This document shows, piece by piece, positions 53,272-61,799 of a DNA stretch of 64,000 nt; the first letter of the stretch is position 1; every line of letters starts with the position of its first letter. The position numbers were made by a program, and so were the translations under genes. Source of the stretch: Lysinibacillus fusiformis (lineage in GTDB: Bacteria; Bacillota; Bacilli; Bacillales_A; Planococcaceae); assembly GCF_003049525.1 (NCBI RefSeq), contig NZ_PYWL01000005.1, positions 124,001 through 188,000 of the forward strand. The letters are read 5' to 3'. The notes beneath the pieces were generated by a model that was not told the DNA's origin, ran no database searches, and saw nothing but the letters and a program-made list of their open reading frames with translations.

Positions 53272-54456
53272 ATGTCACAATCAAAAAAGCCAAATGCTAC
53301 ATTAACTTTATTAGCACTTGCAATCAGTGCATTTGGTATAGGGTCCACTGAATTTATCAGTGTTGGGCTTCTACCATTAATTACGGATGACTTCGGTATA
53401 TCTTTAAGTACAGCTGGATTAACTGTTTCTATATACGCACTGGGCGTTACTATTGGAGCTCCATTATTAACAGCCTTCACATCTCGCCTTAGTCGAAAAA
53501 CTGTATTATTGCTTGTTATGACCATTTTTATAATCGGTAATTTAACTGCAGCTATCGCACCTATTTTCTCCATATTGATTATAGGTCGTATTATTTCTGC
53601 ATTAGCACATGGTGTGTTTATGTCGATCGCTTCTGTTATAGCTGCTGATGTAGTTGAACCTAATAAGCGAGCAAGTGCTATTGCCTTTATGTTTACGGGA
53701 TTAACATTAGCTACTGTGACAGGTGTCCCACTTGGTACATTTATTGGACAAATAACAGACTGGCGTATGTCGTTCATTTTTATTGTCATGATAGGAATTA
53801 TCGGTTTAATAAGTAATGCTTTGTTAGTACCTCATCAATTATCTAAAGGTAATCCGATTTCTTTACACGATATTGGCAAAGTATTAGGCAATATCCGCAT
53901 GTTATTAATACTTTTCATTACTGCAATCGGCTATGGTGGGGCTTTTGTTGTCTACACCTATGTTTCACCCATTTTAGAACAATATATGGGTTACTCGCCA
54001 CATGCCGTAATCATTATTCTAGTTGTCTATGGTATTTGCGTTGCTATTGGTAATACACTAGGCGGCCATTTTGCTAACCAACATCCATTACGATCCATCT
54101 TTATTATTTTTGTGGGACTTGCCTTGGCGTTACTTGGCATTGGTTTCACTCTTGAGTCACCGATTATAGGGCTAATCATGGTACTGACAATGGGGTTATT
54201 TATGTTCATGAATGTCCCAGGATTGCAATTATATGCAGTTCTCCTGTCCGAAAAATATGTGCCATCTGCCATTTCGATGGCTTCAGCATTAAATATTTCT
54301 GCTTTTAACGTAGGCATCTTTTTAGGTTCCTATATTGGAGGCGTAATTATTCGTCATCAATCATTAGCACACACGCCTGTATATGGATTTTTTATGGTTA
54401 TGCTTGCAGCGGTCGTTACACTCTTATGGCTACTTTTTGATAAAAAGAAACAATAG
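53272..54456 (+). CDS. MFS transporter (AraJ/sugar-efflux-like)
   Basis: Twelve membrane helices in 394 residues; the N-terminal helix GIGSTEFISVGLLPLITDD and the loop SRLSRKTVLLLVMT mark the DHA1 drug:H+ antiporter group related to AraJ and YdhP. It should export a drug or metabolite. GGAGA precedes the ATG. The divergent HxlR gene likely represses it. Confidence 0.92.
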   Translation: MSQSKKPNATLTLLALAISAFGIGSTEFISVGLLPLITDDFGISLSTAGLTVSIYALGVTIGAPLLTAFTSRLSRKTVLLLVMTIFIIGNLTAAIAPIFSILIIGRIISALAHGVFMSIASVIAADVVEPNKRASAIAFMFTGLTLATVTGVPLGTFIGQITDWRMSFIFIVMIGIIGLISNALLVPHQLSKGNPISLHDIGKVLGNIRMLLILFITAIGYGGAFVVYTYVSPILEQYMGYSPHAVIIILVVYGICVAIGNTLGGHFANQHPLRSIFIIFVGLALALLGIGFTLESPIIGLIMVLTMGLFMFMNVPGLQLYAVLLSEKYVPSAISMASALNISAFNVGIFLGSYIGGVIIRHQSLAHTPVYGFFMVMLAAVVTLLWLLFDKKKQ

Positions 54457-54546
54457 TGCTCTAAACTTCATTTTGTATAAAAAAGATGTAGAAAATATGT
54501 ATTGTTTGTTTTTATGTTGTATCCTATAATTTATTTGAATCAAACG

Positions 54547-54563
54547 AGAATGATTATCATTCT
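54547..54563. promoter_or_regulatory. Fur box upstream of the siderophore-binding protein
   Basis: AGAATGATTATCATTCT is a perfect 8-1-8 palindrome of Fur type, 53 bases before the start codon. Confidence 0.88.
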
Positions 54564-54615
54564 AAATTAAGATAACATTCAATCTGTTTTAGTAAATTTA
54601 TAGGAGTGAATTGCC

Positions 54616-55566
54616 ATGCGTATCAGTCGATATTTTACATTTGTACTTTTCCTTGTACTGATGTTCGTTTTAAGTGCCTGTGGTTCAAATGAAGCACAAA
54701 CAAATTCCGAGAGTGAGAATCCAACAAAAGAAGATACACGAGTTGTAGAGGATGGGTTTGGTGAAGTAACAATTCCAACAAATCCACAGCGAGTAGCAGC
54801 CATCTATATGGAAGATTATTTAACTGCCTTGGATGTCAAACCCGTTGTGCAATGGTATCACCCATCCTGGGGTAAACAAGATTATTTAGGTTTAGACGTA
54901 CCTGAGTTTGACGTTACAGGTAGTATGGAAACGTTACTTCAAGCTAAGCCAGATTTAATCATTGTAGATGGTGCGGCAGATAAGGCAAAGTATGAAGAAT
55001 ATTCTAAGATTGCGCCTACTTATCGCTTAAAAGAAGAAATACTACAAGATCCACGTGAGATTGTGAAAACGATAGCTGATGTTTTAAATATCCCTGAGAA
55101 AGCAAATGAAATCGTTGATAAATATGAGGAACGTGTTACTAATTTAAAAACTAAGTTAGATGAATCAGTTGGTGACGAAACTGTTGCCGTTGTTCGTTTA
55201 AATGTTGCCGATAACACATTGGCATTATTCGGAATGAAGAATCGTTACACGGGCTACATTTATACGGAAGCTGGTTTAACTCCACATCCATTAGCTCGTG
55301 ATATGACAGAGTTCCAAGAGGTCTTGTCTGAAGAAGCTATTCCAGAATTAGATGCTGATCATATTATACTCTTCCCTTCAAATGGCACTTGGGAAACTGA
55401 AGAAAATCAAGAGGCGATTAAATGGTTAGATAGTACACTTTGGAAAGCAGTTCCTGCTGTAAAAAATGGACAAGTTTATATTGCCGATCGAACTTATTGG
55501 CAGTCTGGTGCCATTACTGCAAACCTACGAAAATATGATGATCTTGAGAAATGGTTCGTGAAATAA
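54616..55566 (+). CDS. Orphan ferric-siderophore-binding lipoprotein
   Basis: A signal peptide with lipobox LSACGSN is followed by a class III binding fold (VTIPTNPQRVAAIYMEDYLT, then PDLIIVDGAADKAKYEEYSK). It should capture a ferric siderophore at the cell surface. No permease or ATPase is next to it, so it must use those of another locus, possibly the feuBC/yusV set at 24-27 kb. A Fur box precedes it. The next gene encodes a regulator with a related domain. Confidence 0.92.
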   Translation: MRISRYFTFVLFLVLMFVLSACGSNEAQTNSESENPTKEDTRVVEDGFGEVTIPTNPQRVAAIYMEDYLTALDVKPVVQWYHPSWGKQDYLGLDVPEFDVTGSMETLLQAKPDLIIVDGAADKAKYEEYSKIAPTYRLKEEILQDPREIVKTIADVLNIPEKANEIVDKYEERVTNLKTKLDESVGDETVAVVRLNVADNTLALFGMKNRYTGYIYTEAGLTPHPLARDMTEFQEVLSEEAIPELDADHIILFPSNGTWETEENQEAIKWLDSTLWKAVPAVKNGQVYIADRTYWQSGAITANLRKYDDLEKWFVK

Positions 55567-55644
55567 TTTACAAAAGAAAGCTCTTTAGGGGGCTTTCTTT
55601 CTGTTGTTTTCCAAATTTAAACTTTACTTAGGAGTGCGTGGACA

Positions 55645-57216
55645 ATGGGTAATTTAACACAAATCTATCATTTACAAACTATTTCATATACTATTCTGTC
55701 AGTGAATATGCAGTCATATAGCCATACATACTTTTCGCTTTTCATCCTTATTAGTGGAAACGGAACACTTAAGACAAATCATGAAACTATCCACCTTATG
55801 AAAGAAAAATGTGTGATTATTCCACCTAATAGCCATGTCGAAATTCACACTGCCGATGAGCCTCTCTGCATGTACCAATTGACATTTAACACGATCTATC
55901 TTAGTGAATCCCATGCTCCTACTAGTCTCTTTACAAGTGTTAGAGAACTACGTCTCCTTCCTTTCTCTCAATGCAATAAACTATTAGAAGCTATTTATCG
56001 GTGTCGTCAAGCAAAGGATGAACACACTATTTTTGAGCAGCATGTTCGTTTTCAAGAATTGATGCTATTTATTTTTGAACAAAACCAACCGAAGCCTATA
56101 CTACAAAATGATCGTCAATCTGTAGAGCAATCTATTCAATATTTGCACAAATACTTTGGAAGGGATTGGACTGTTGAACAGTTAGCAGAACTAGCAGAAG
56201 TTCCAAGATGGAGTTACTCTCGTATTTTTAAAGATATTACGGGGCAGATTCCTCTTCATTATTTAAATAGTATACGTATTGAAAAGGCCAAACAGTTATT
56301 AATGACAACTAATGATCGTGTCTTTGAAATTAGTCAGTCCATTGGCTTTAATAACGAATATTATTTTAATCGTCGTTTTAAAGAGCATGTAGGTATTTCC
56401 CCAGGGCAATATCGACGAAGTCAGAGCAATAATGTACGTGTATTTGCACCGTTCTTAGAGGACTTCTTTGTAGCTTTAGGGATTACACCCATTGCTCAAT
56501 TCAGTCATTCCAAATGGGGAAAACAAGACTATTTAGGTTTGCAGGATGTTCCCGATATCGATGTACAGTTTGGAGAAGTGGATCGTCTCTTTCACTATAA
56601 ACCAACTTTAATTATGTTAGATGCTGGTATAGAGCGTTGGGAAACTTGTCTTCATTTAAATAAGCTGGCCCCAATCTGTCACCTCAACCACCCTGGGGAG
56701 GACTGGCAATCGACTCTCTTTAAAATTGCTGATTTAACAGGGAAAACCTCTATGATGCAAGACATTATCATGGAATATGAGGATAAGGTACAGAAGGCTC
56801 GACGAATTCTCGGTAAATCCGTTTATGGGCAAAGTGTTGCATTTCTTCGCATTTCGTCCATTGGCATTACACTGTATGCTGGCCCTGAATGCGGCTATAC
56901 AGGGCCAATCCTATATCGTGACTTGGGCTTAACGCCTCATCCATTAGTATGGAAAATACCGCTTAACCAGCGTAAAGCTCATCTGACATCAGATCAACTG
57001 CTACAGCTAGACGCTGATCATTTGTTTATCACCTTCGACAAGCAACACTCCATTTATGAGCATGAAGAGCGTACTATTTTAAAATCTTCTATGTGGAAAA
57101 ACCTAAGAGCAGTTAAGAGCAGCTGTGTTTATGAGGTGGATTTTTTAACGTGGATGAATTATGGAATCCTATCACATAGCAAAAAAATAGATGATGTATT
57201 AAATGTTCTTGGCTAA
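55645..57216 (+). CDS. AraC regulator fused to a siderophore-binding domain (Btr-like)
   Basis: Residues 1-150 are a cupin-like domain, about 160-265 an AraC HTH pair (EISQSIGFNNEYYFNRRFKE), and 270-523 a class III binding-protein domain without signal peptide. This is the Btr layout, in which a cytosolic ferric siderophore bound to the domain switches on uptake genes. The stretch SKWGKQDYLGLQDVPDIDVQ is nearly the same as SWGKQDYLGLDVPEFDV in the upstream lipoprotein. It lies 78 bases from that gene and may be co-transcribed from the Fur-boxed promoter. Confidence 0.92.
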   Translation: MGNLTQIYHLQTISYTILSVNMQSYSHTYFSLFILISGNGTLKTNHETIHLMKEKCVIIPPNSHVEIHTADEPLCMYQLTFNTIYLSESHAPTSLFTSVRELRLLPFSQCNKLLEAIYRCRQAKDEHTIFEQHVRFQELMLFIFEQNQPKPILQNDRQSVEQSIQYLHKYFGRDWTVEQLAELAEVPRWSYSRIFKDITGQIPLHYLNSIRIEKAKQLLMTTNDRVFEISQSIGFNNEYYFNRRFKEHVGISPGQYRRSQSNNVRVFAPFLEDFFVALGITPIAQFSHSKWGKQDYLGLQDVPDIDVQFGEVDRLFHYKPTLIMLDAGIERWETCLHLNKLAPICHLNHPGEDWQSTLFKIADLTGKTSMMQDIIMEYEDKVQKARRILGKSVYGQSVAFLRISSIGITLYAGPECGYTGPILYRDLGLTPHPLVWKIPLNQRKAHLTSDQLLQLDADHLFITFDKQHSIYEHEERTILKSSMWKNLRAVKSSCVYEVDFLTWMNYGILSHSKKIDDVLNVLG

Positions 57217-57223
57217 AGAACGT

Positions 57224-57253
57224 AAAGGAAGCTGCCATGGCTTCCTTTTTTGT
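57224..57253 (+). terminator. Terminator after the AraC-binding-domain gene
   Basis: AAAGGAAGC pairs with GCTTCCTTT around a short loop, followed by T's. Confidence 0.85.
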
Positions 57254-57365
57254 TTATGTAGCATATTATGTTTTACACTCCTGTACAGGACTATCTTTAT
57301 CCAAACACCTAAAAAGATCATGATACATAAGATAAGATATCAGCTTTTGGATAGGAGGAATTGAA

Positions 57366-57767
57366 TTGTATTATAATCCTTATCCGTATTTTGTTCACCC
57401 CTACCATTACCCAATACCATCAACAGCCCATCACCTTGCAGCTAGACCCTTTTCTCAACATTTAGCAATGCCGACCAGTAATAGTGCCTTTCCCCCTGTT
57501 GATACACAAAAATTAATATCTTCAGCTACGCGGATAAAGGCGATTATGCAGCAAGCACAATTACTTACGGATAAAATTGATAGCTCTCAACAATTTGCCC
57601 ATGATTTAAAAAATGCTGCACAACTTTCAAATAAAACAGAGGTCGAAAAATTGATTACATCCACAGGCATCACTACAAAATTCGAAACCAACTATACACC
57701 AGATAATTTTAGAATACAGCTTATGGATAGTGGTTGCTGTAGAGTAACGTTAATTTTGAATTGGTAA
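57366..57767 (+). CDS. Tyr/His/Pro-rich small protein, possibly spore-associated
   Basis: The N-terminus is Tyr/Pro/His-rich (YYNPYPYFVHPYHYPIPS), as in several inner-coat proteins of Bacillales. A helical middle and a C-terminal strand pair with CC follow (GCCRVTLILNW). A family name cannot be given with confidence; B. subtilis YppG-like proteins are similar in style. Start is TTG at 57366 after ATAGGAGG. It is alone. Confidence 0.7.
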   Translation: MYYNPYPYFVHPYHYPIPSTAHHLAARPFSQHLAMPTSNSAFPPVDTQKLISSATRIKAIMQQAQLLTDKIDSSQQFAHDLKNAAQLSNKTEVEKLITSTGITTKFETNYTPDNFRIQLMDSGCCRVTLILNW

Positions 57768-57799
57768 ATAAAAATCTTAACCCTGTAATCCTATAAAAG

Positions 57800-57828
57800 T
57801 TGTAAACTATAAAAATATATGCTAAAGT
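57800..57828 (+). promoter_or_regulatory. Promoter of the SAM riboswitch leader
   Basis: TTGTAA, 17 bases, TAAAGT, about 40 bases upstream of the riboswitch core. Confidence 0.6.
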
Positions 57829-57867
57829 ATTTGTACTATTATTTCTGAAAATTCTTATATTCTATTT

Positions 57868-58030
57868 CTTATCAAGAGAGACGGAGGGATCGGCCCGATG
57901 AAGTCTCAGCAACCAGCTCAATCAGTATGGTGCTAATTCCTTTTGGCAAAATCTAAGCCTGAAAGATGAGAAGACGAACTACCCACGTATGATTCAGGGA
58001 GTCCTCTTCTATAGAGGACTCTTTTTTATT
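57868..58030 (+). promoter_or_regulatory. SAM-I riboswitch (S-box)
   Basis: The core elements are all visible: CTTATCAAGAGAG (P1/P2), GGAGGGATCGGCCCGATGAA, CTCAGCAACC, then the P3/P4 helices and GATGAGAAG closing. A terminator (AGTCCTCT / AGAGGACT, then TTTTTT) ends at about 58028. When SAM is high the terminator should form and the cyclase-family gene be off. Confidence 0.96.
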
Positions 58031-58060
58031 TACCATTACTTTTAGAAAGCAGGAAATTAA

Positions 58061-58798
58061 ATGTCTAACGAACTTTTAGAAGCATTGCACTTACTAAAAT
58101 CAAAACAATGGGTCGATTTGACACATACCTTCGGCCCACATTCACCTCATTTTTTTATGTTTGAAGATGCTAAATTTGAAACATTATTCTCGCATGATGA
58201 CGGTTTTTTCGCACAGCAGTTTACTTTTCCCGGACAATATGGAACACATATTGACCCACCTGTTCACTTTGTAAGAGATACTCGTTTTCTAGATGAACTA
58301 GAGCTAAAGGAGCTCGTTCTCCCGCTTATCGTTATTGATAAATCACAAGAAGCTACTAGTAATCATGACTTTACGCTCAGTGTCCAAGATATTCTAGAAT
58401 TCGAGGCACAACATGGACAAATAGAAGAAGGTACTTTTGTGGCACTGCGAACAGATTGGAGTAAGCGTTGGCCCGATAAAGAAGCATTCAATAATAAAGA
58501 TGTGGATGGCCATAATCATCTTCCAGGCTGGGGCTTGGAGGCATTACAATTTTTATTCAAGCAACGTAAAGTAAGTGCAATCGGTCATGAAACTTTTGAT
58601 ACCGATTCTGCTACTGATTTTCGTCAAAGCGGCAAATTGGATGGAGAATATTTTGTCCTTGATCAAGACACCTATCAAATTGAGCTTATGACTAATTTGG
58701 ACAAGCTTCCTCCAAAAGGGGCTATTATTTTTAATATTGTACCTAAGCCTGAAAAAGCATCTGGATTCCCTGTTCGATCATTTGCCATTTTGCCATAA
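58061..58798 (+). CDS. Cyclase-family (kynurenine-formamidase-like) hydrolase under SAM control
   Basis: The protein has the family's metal-binding motif as QYGTHIDPPVHF (consensus HGTHxDxPxHF), and later VGHETFDTD-type sequence (AIGHETFDTDSATDF). The family hydrolyses amides or lactones with a divalent metal. The SAM riboswitch directly upstream ties it to methionine or sulfur metabolism, although no such substrate is established to my knowledge. It is the only gene under the riboswitch. A terminator follows. Confidence 0.9.
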   Translation: MSNELLEALHLLKSKQWVDLTHTFGPHSPHFFMFEDAKFETLFSHDDGFFAQQFTFPGQYGTHIDPPVHFVRDTRFLDELELKELVLPLIVIDKSQEATSNHDFTLSVQDILEFEAQHGQIEEGTFVALRTDWSKRWPDKEAFNNKDVDGHNHLPGWGLEALQFLFKQRKVSAIGHETFDTDSATDFRQSGKLDGEYFVLDQDTYQIELMTNLDKLPPKGAIIFNIVPKPEKASGFPVRSFAILP

Positions 58799-58799
58799 T

Positions 58800-58835
58800 A
58801 AAAAGTCGGTACGAATCATACCGACTTTTACTTTT
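58800..58835. terminator. Shared terminator between the cyclase and DedA genes
   Basis: AAAAGTCGGTA pairs with TACCGACTTTT around a seven-base loop, with T tracts on both strands. Confidence 0.87.
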
Positions 58836-59424
58836 GTACGTTTCTTTTTTTCAATAAATAATAAACGATTAACATGACAAGGACAAACAGTAAGATGACA
58901 TAAATACTGTAATGGGACAAATAGTAACCGACGAATCGCCACTTCTCCCCTAATACTTTTCCTAATGTTATAAATGTGAACGTCCAAATAAATGCTCCTG
59001 TATAAGCAAAGAATGCGAATTTCTTATAGGGATAATTATTAATAGCCGCAATATAAGCTGTCAGATGGCGTACACCTGGAATAAAATAGCCCACTATTAA
59101 TAAAAAAGGACCTACTTTCGTAAACATTTTTTTAGTAAAATCAATTTTTTGCTCAGTTATATGAAATTTTGGCCCATATTTCTGCAAGAGCGGTAAGCCA
59201 AATCGGTGGCCGATATAGTAGCTTAAAGTAATACCTCCCATGGCGCCAATCAGGGCGCTTACTAACGCTGGGATATGTTCAAGACTTTCTCGATAAACAC
59301 TATAGCCTACATAAGTTAAAAATACTTCATCAGGAAGTGGCAACCCAACAATGCCTCCAATTAGGATTACAATGATGCCAAAATACCCGTAATGTTCAAT
59401 TAGAGATTGCACATGCTGCGCCAT
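58828..59424 (-). CDS. DedA-family membrane protein
   Basis: A five- or six-helix protein with the DedA signatures GGIVGLPLPDEVFLTYVGYS, GGITLSYYIGHRFG and VGYFIPGVRHLTAY (the conserved FxPGxR region). Family members flip polyprenyl phosphate or phospholipids across the membrane and help with envelope stress. The frame opens at 59442, but AGGTGG precedes the ATG at 59422-59424. It stands apart from the next gene. Confidence 0.9.
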   Translation of the reverse strand: MAQHVQSLIEHYGYFGIIVILIGGIVGLPLPDEVFLTYVGYSVYRESLEHIPALVSALIGAMGGITLSYYIGHRFGLPLLQKYGPKFHITEQKIDFTKKMFTKVGPFLLIVGYFIPGVRHLTAYIAAINNYPYKKFAFFAYTGAFIWTFTFITLGKVLGEKWRFVGYYLSHYSIYVILLFVLVMLIVYYLLKKRNVQK

Positions 59425-59497
59425 TTTCCGACCACCTAACACCTTTTCTATACAGTCATAACCGTATCCCTAAAAAATTGCTCAAGCAAATATGTCG

Positions 59498-60271
59498 TTA
59501 AATAATGTGAAGCTGACGTAAAGCAAAATCTATGCCACCTTCAATGGATTTCTTTGTAACAAAATCTGCAGCATTTTTTAGAGCTTGGCTCCCATTTCCC
59601 ATGGCAACCCCGAGGCCAACCTGCTCTAGCATATCTATATCATTCTCTCCATCTCCAAAAGCTATTGCATCCTTAGAATTAATCTCAAAATAATCCAGTA
59701 CAGCCTTCACAGCTATCGACTTGGACACATCCTGCTGTAAGACATTCACAATATAAGGATGCCATCGTTGCCGTAATATATTCGAAAATTGACAAGCTAA
59801 TCTTTTTTCAGCCTGCTCATCTGCATAAAGACACATAAGAAAAACCTCTTCTTCTATAATGCTGTCATTTCTAACGGGAAAATCACGTAAAGACAATGTC
59901 TCTTGCATCGCGCTTAAGGCTAACGGATTTTGAATAGCATTCATCGTAAGTTGTTCTGTAAAAAATGTTAAGGAATGCTGTTGTTGCTGTGCAAAAGCTT
60001 GAACATTTTGAACAATGCCCTTATCAATCGGAATTTTATGTATGACAACATCCTTGTGCTTCACATATGCTCCATTTGCCGTAATAAAGGTTTCAATTCC
60101 CAAACTTTTCAGCTCTTCACACATGGACAATGGCCTTCCTGTCGCAGCCACTAGATGAATCCCTTTATCCTGTAGTAGGTGAATGGCCTGCCTTGTACTT
60201 TCTTCCACAGCGCCATCCTCATAATTGACCAGAGTACCATCCACATCAAAAAACACTATTTTAAATGTCAT
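59498..60271 (-). CDS. HAD-superfamily (Cof-type IIB) hydrolase
   Basis: Motif I FFDVDGTLVNYEDG, motif II VAATGRPLSM, motif III/IV FGDGENDIDMLEQVGLG and VAMGNGSQALKNAAD: a standard Cof-type phosphatase of 257 residues with a C2 cap. It could dephosphorylate sugar phosphates or FMN; the substrate cannot be read. It is a second member of the family in this window (the other is at 5 kb). Confidence 0.9.
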   Translation of the reverse strand: MTFKIVFFDVDGTLVNYEDGAVEESTRQAIHLLQDKGIHLVAATGRPLSMCEELKSLGIETFITANGAYVKHKDVVIHKIPIDKGIVQNVQAFAQQQQHSLTFFTEQLTMNAIQNPLALSAMQETLSLRDFPVRNDSIIEEEVFLMCLYADEQAEKRLACQFSNILRQRWHPYIVNVLQQDVSKSIAVKAVLDYFEINSKDAIAFGDGENDIDMLEQVGLGVAMGNGSQALKNAADFVTKKSIEGGIDFALRQLHII

Positions 60272-60596
60272 TTACTTCATCCTCTCGCACATAACTTTTG
60301 AACTATACAATTCAAATTGTCTATGAAATAAATTGTATATAATTCGACAAAATTCGCTCGAACTATATAACTTACTTTAAGTACACCGATAAATACTATT
60401 ACAAGCTTATTTCTAATGATATTTAACTAAAAATGTAAGAATTATTTTTAATTTAATAATTCTAAAGGAGTATACCAAAGAACACAGAATTGTTAAAATG
60501 ATAGATAATGAATTAAATACATTGAACGATTATCGATTGCGTTTAAATAGAACAAAAGAAATACTAATTCTAGAGCATGCAAAGGAGTTGATTCTT

Positions 60597-61280
60597 ATGG
60601 CATTTAACATCTACTACTATGAAAGTAGCGTAGATTGTAAATTTTGCAAAAAGCATTTTACAACGTATAAAGTACGCCCAAATCGATATAAAATTATCGA
60701 GGAACAAACAGATTTCATGCCCGTCTATGATGGCCTAAACCCTTTGCTGTATGAAGTTGCTGTGTGCCCACATTGTGGCTTTGCTTTCCATAAATCCATG
60801 ACGCGGACATACGGACCTTTCATGCAGCTCATAGATGAACTATACATTAAAGAGCTACAGAAACCTATGAATATCTGTCAGGAACGTACAATCGATGATG
60901 CCATTATAAGCTTTAAGCTGGCCTATCTAGTATCTCGCGCATCAATGGAAGAATCGCTTTTGATGGCAAATTTCGCATTAAAAATTGCCTGGTTATATCG
61001 TTTGAAAAACGACGAAGAATCTGAAAAACGCTACCTTTTTGCCGCTAGAGATTTTTACAGTAAATCATTTGCATCTAACCAGGAAGGTGGAGAGCGAATT
61101 CAATTTTTACATGCCGAGCTAAGCCTCCGACTTGGTGATATGACAGAAGCTAAAAAAGGATTTTCTAGATTAATTGCCGATAAGAATGTCTCGCCAAAAT
61201 ATCGAAAGCTAGCACGCAATCGTTGGGAAAATTATAAATATGATGAACAACCTATAACCGTTAAAGAAAGCATGAATTGA
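60597..61280 (+). CDS. DUF2225 zinc-ribbon protein
   Basis: Two cysteine pairs (VDCKFCKKHFTTYKVRPNRY and AVCPHCGFAFHKS) form a zinc ribbon; a TPR-like helical half follows (FAARDFYSKSFAS, LSLRLGDMTEAKKGFSRL). DUF2225 proteins are found throughout Firmicutes and have no known function. The frame is open from ATG 60498, but AAAGGAG lies ten bases before the ATG at 60597 and the family usually starts near there. The upstream 33 codons are helix-like, so the longer form cannot be excluded. A second Cys-rich gene follows after 22 bases. Confidence 0.82.
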   Translation: MAFNIYYYESSVDCKFCKKHFTTYKVRPNRYKIIEEQTDFMPVYDGLNPLLYEVAVCPHCGFAFHKSMTRTYGPFMQLIDELYIKELQKPMNICQERTIDDAIISFKLAYLVSRASMEESLLMANFALKIAWLYRLKNDEESEKRYLFAARDFYSKSFASNQEGGERIQFLHAELSLRLGDMTEAKKGFSRLIADKNVSPKYRKLARNRWENYKYDEQPITVKESMN

Positions 61281-61302
61281 TGTGACGAGGAGAGGACTAG
61301 TT

Positions 61303-61656
61303 ATGTTGCTATTTCAAAAAAAGATAGATGTGAGAGAAGAGGATATTTTTTCAGAACTGCATCATTTTTTATTAAGAAAAAATAATCGTTATTTAACAAA
61401 TGAAGAGGTTGTGACGTTGACAGGTGTCTCGTCTGAGCTGCTGTATAAATGGGTTAAAGCCGGAAAGTTAAAAAATTCGATTTTCCCAAATTTAGGCGCA
61501 CCTTGTGAAAGATGTGGACAAATTACTCAAGCGAAAATTTGCGTGAGCTGCTCCTCCTCTATTATTGGTACCTTAAATCAAGAGGAAAAGGATCGGGCAT
61601 GGTTTAACCAAATTCAACGAAATCACGTTAGAGCTAGTACGTATCATTATAAATAG
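61303..61656 (+). CDS. YvyF-like zinc-ribbon protein
   Basis: Helix-turn-helix (LTNEEVVTLTGVSSELLYKWVKAGKL) plus a C-terminal zinc ribbon (GAPCERCGQITQAKICVSC), the layout of the flagellar-operon protein YvyF but without its N-terminal Cys domain. The frame opens at 61282, but GAGGAG precedes the ATG at 61303. It is 22 bases after the DUF2225 gene and likely co-transcribed; no flagellar gene is nearby. Role unknown. Confidence 0.75.
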   Translation: MLLFQKKIDVREEDIFSELHHFLLRKNNRYLTNEEVVTLTGVSSELLYKWVKAGKLKNSIFPNLGAPCERCGQITQAKICVSCSSSIIGTLNQEEKDRAWFNQIQRNHVRASTYHYK

Positions 61657-61662
61657 CTATTG

Positions 61663-61698
61663 GCATCTCCATTTAAATGGAGATGCTTTCTTTTTTTA
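61663..61698 (+). terminator. Terminator after the YvyF-like gene
   Basis: GCATCTCCATTTAAATGGAGATGC is a perfect palindrome, then TTTCTTTTTTT. Confidence 0.88.
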
Positions 61699-61711
61699 AA
61701 ATCAATTCAAA

Positions 61712-61766
61712 TTTAAACAAAATTTAAACAAACTCCTCCTATGCTTTAAACTTTGCCCCTTATACT
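61712..61766 (+). promoter_or_regulatory. Promoter with TTTAAAC repeats upstream of the second esterase
   Basis: TTTAAAC starts at 61712, 61723 and 61745 (steps 11 and 22), and the -10 TATACT begins at 61761, 16 bases after the last. The first two repeats form the same 18-mer as upstream of the ABC operon, and the stretch TTTAAACTT...CTTAT also matches there. Confidence 0.82.
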
Positions 61767-61799
61767 TAGGATCAACATAAAGAAAAGGGCTGATTTTCA

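Noticed and set aside
53202..53789. 195-codon open frame antisense to the MFS gene
   Set aside because: It mirrors the codon pattern of the intact MFS gene, has low-complexity Ile/Asn/Val composition and no Shine-Dalgarno; it is a shadow.
57366..57767. Phage or mobile-element cargo gene
   Set aside because: No integrase, transposase, terminal repeats or attachment-site duplication were seen anywhere in the window.
61709..61735. A two-unit CRISPR-like or iteron repeat
   Set aside because: Only two or three seven-base units without spacers; the promoter-operator explanation with a matching second locus is better.
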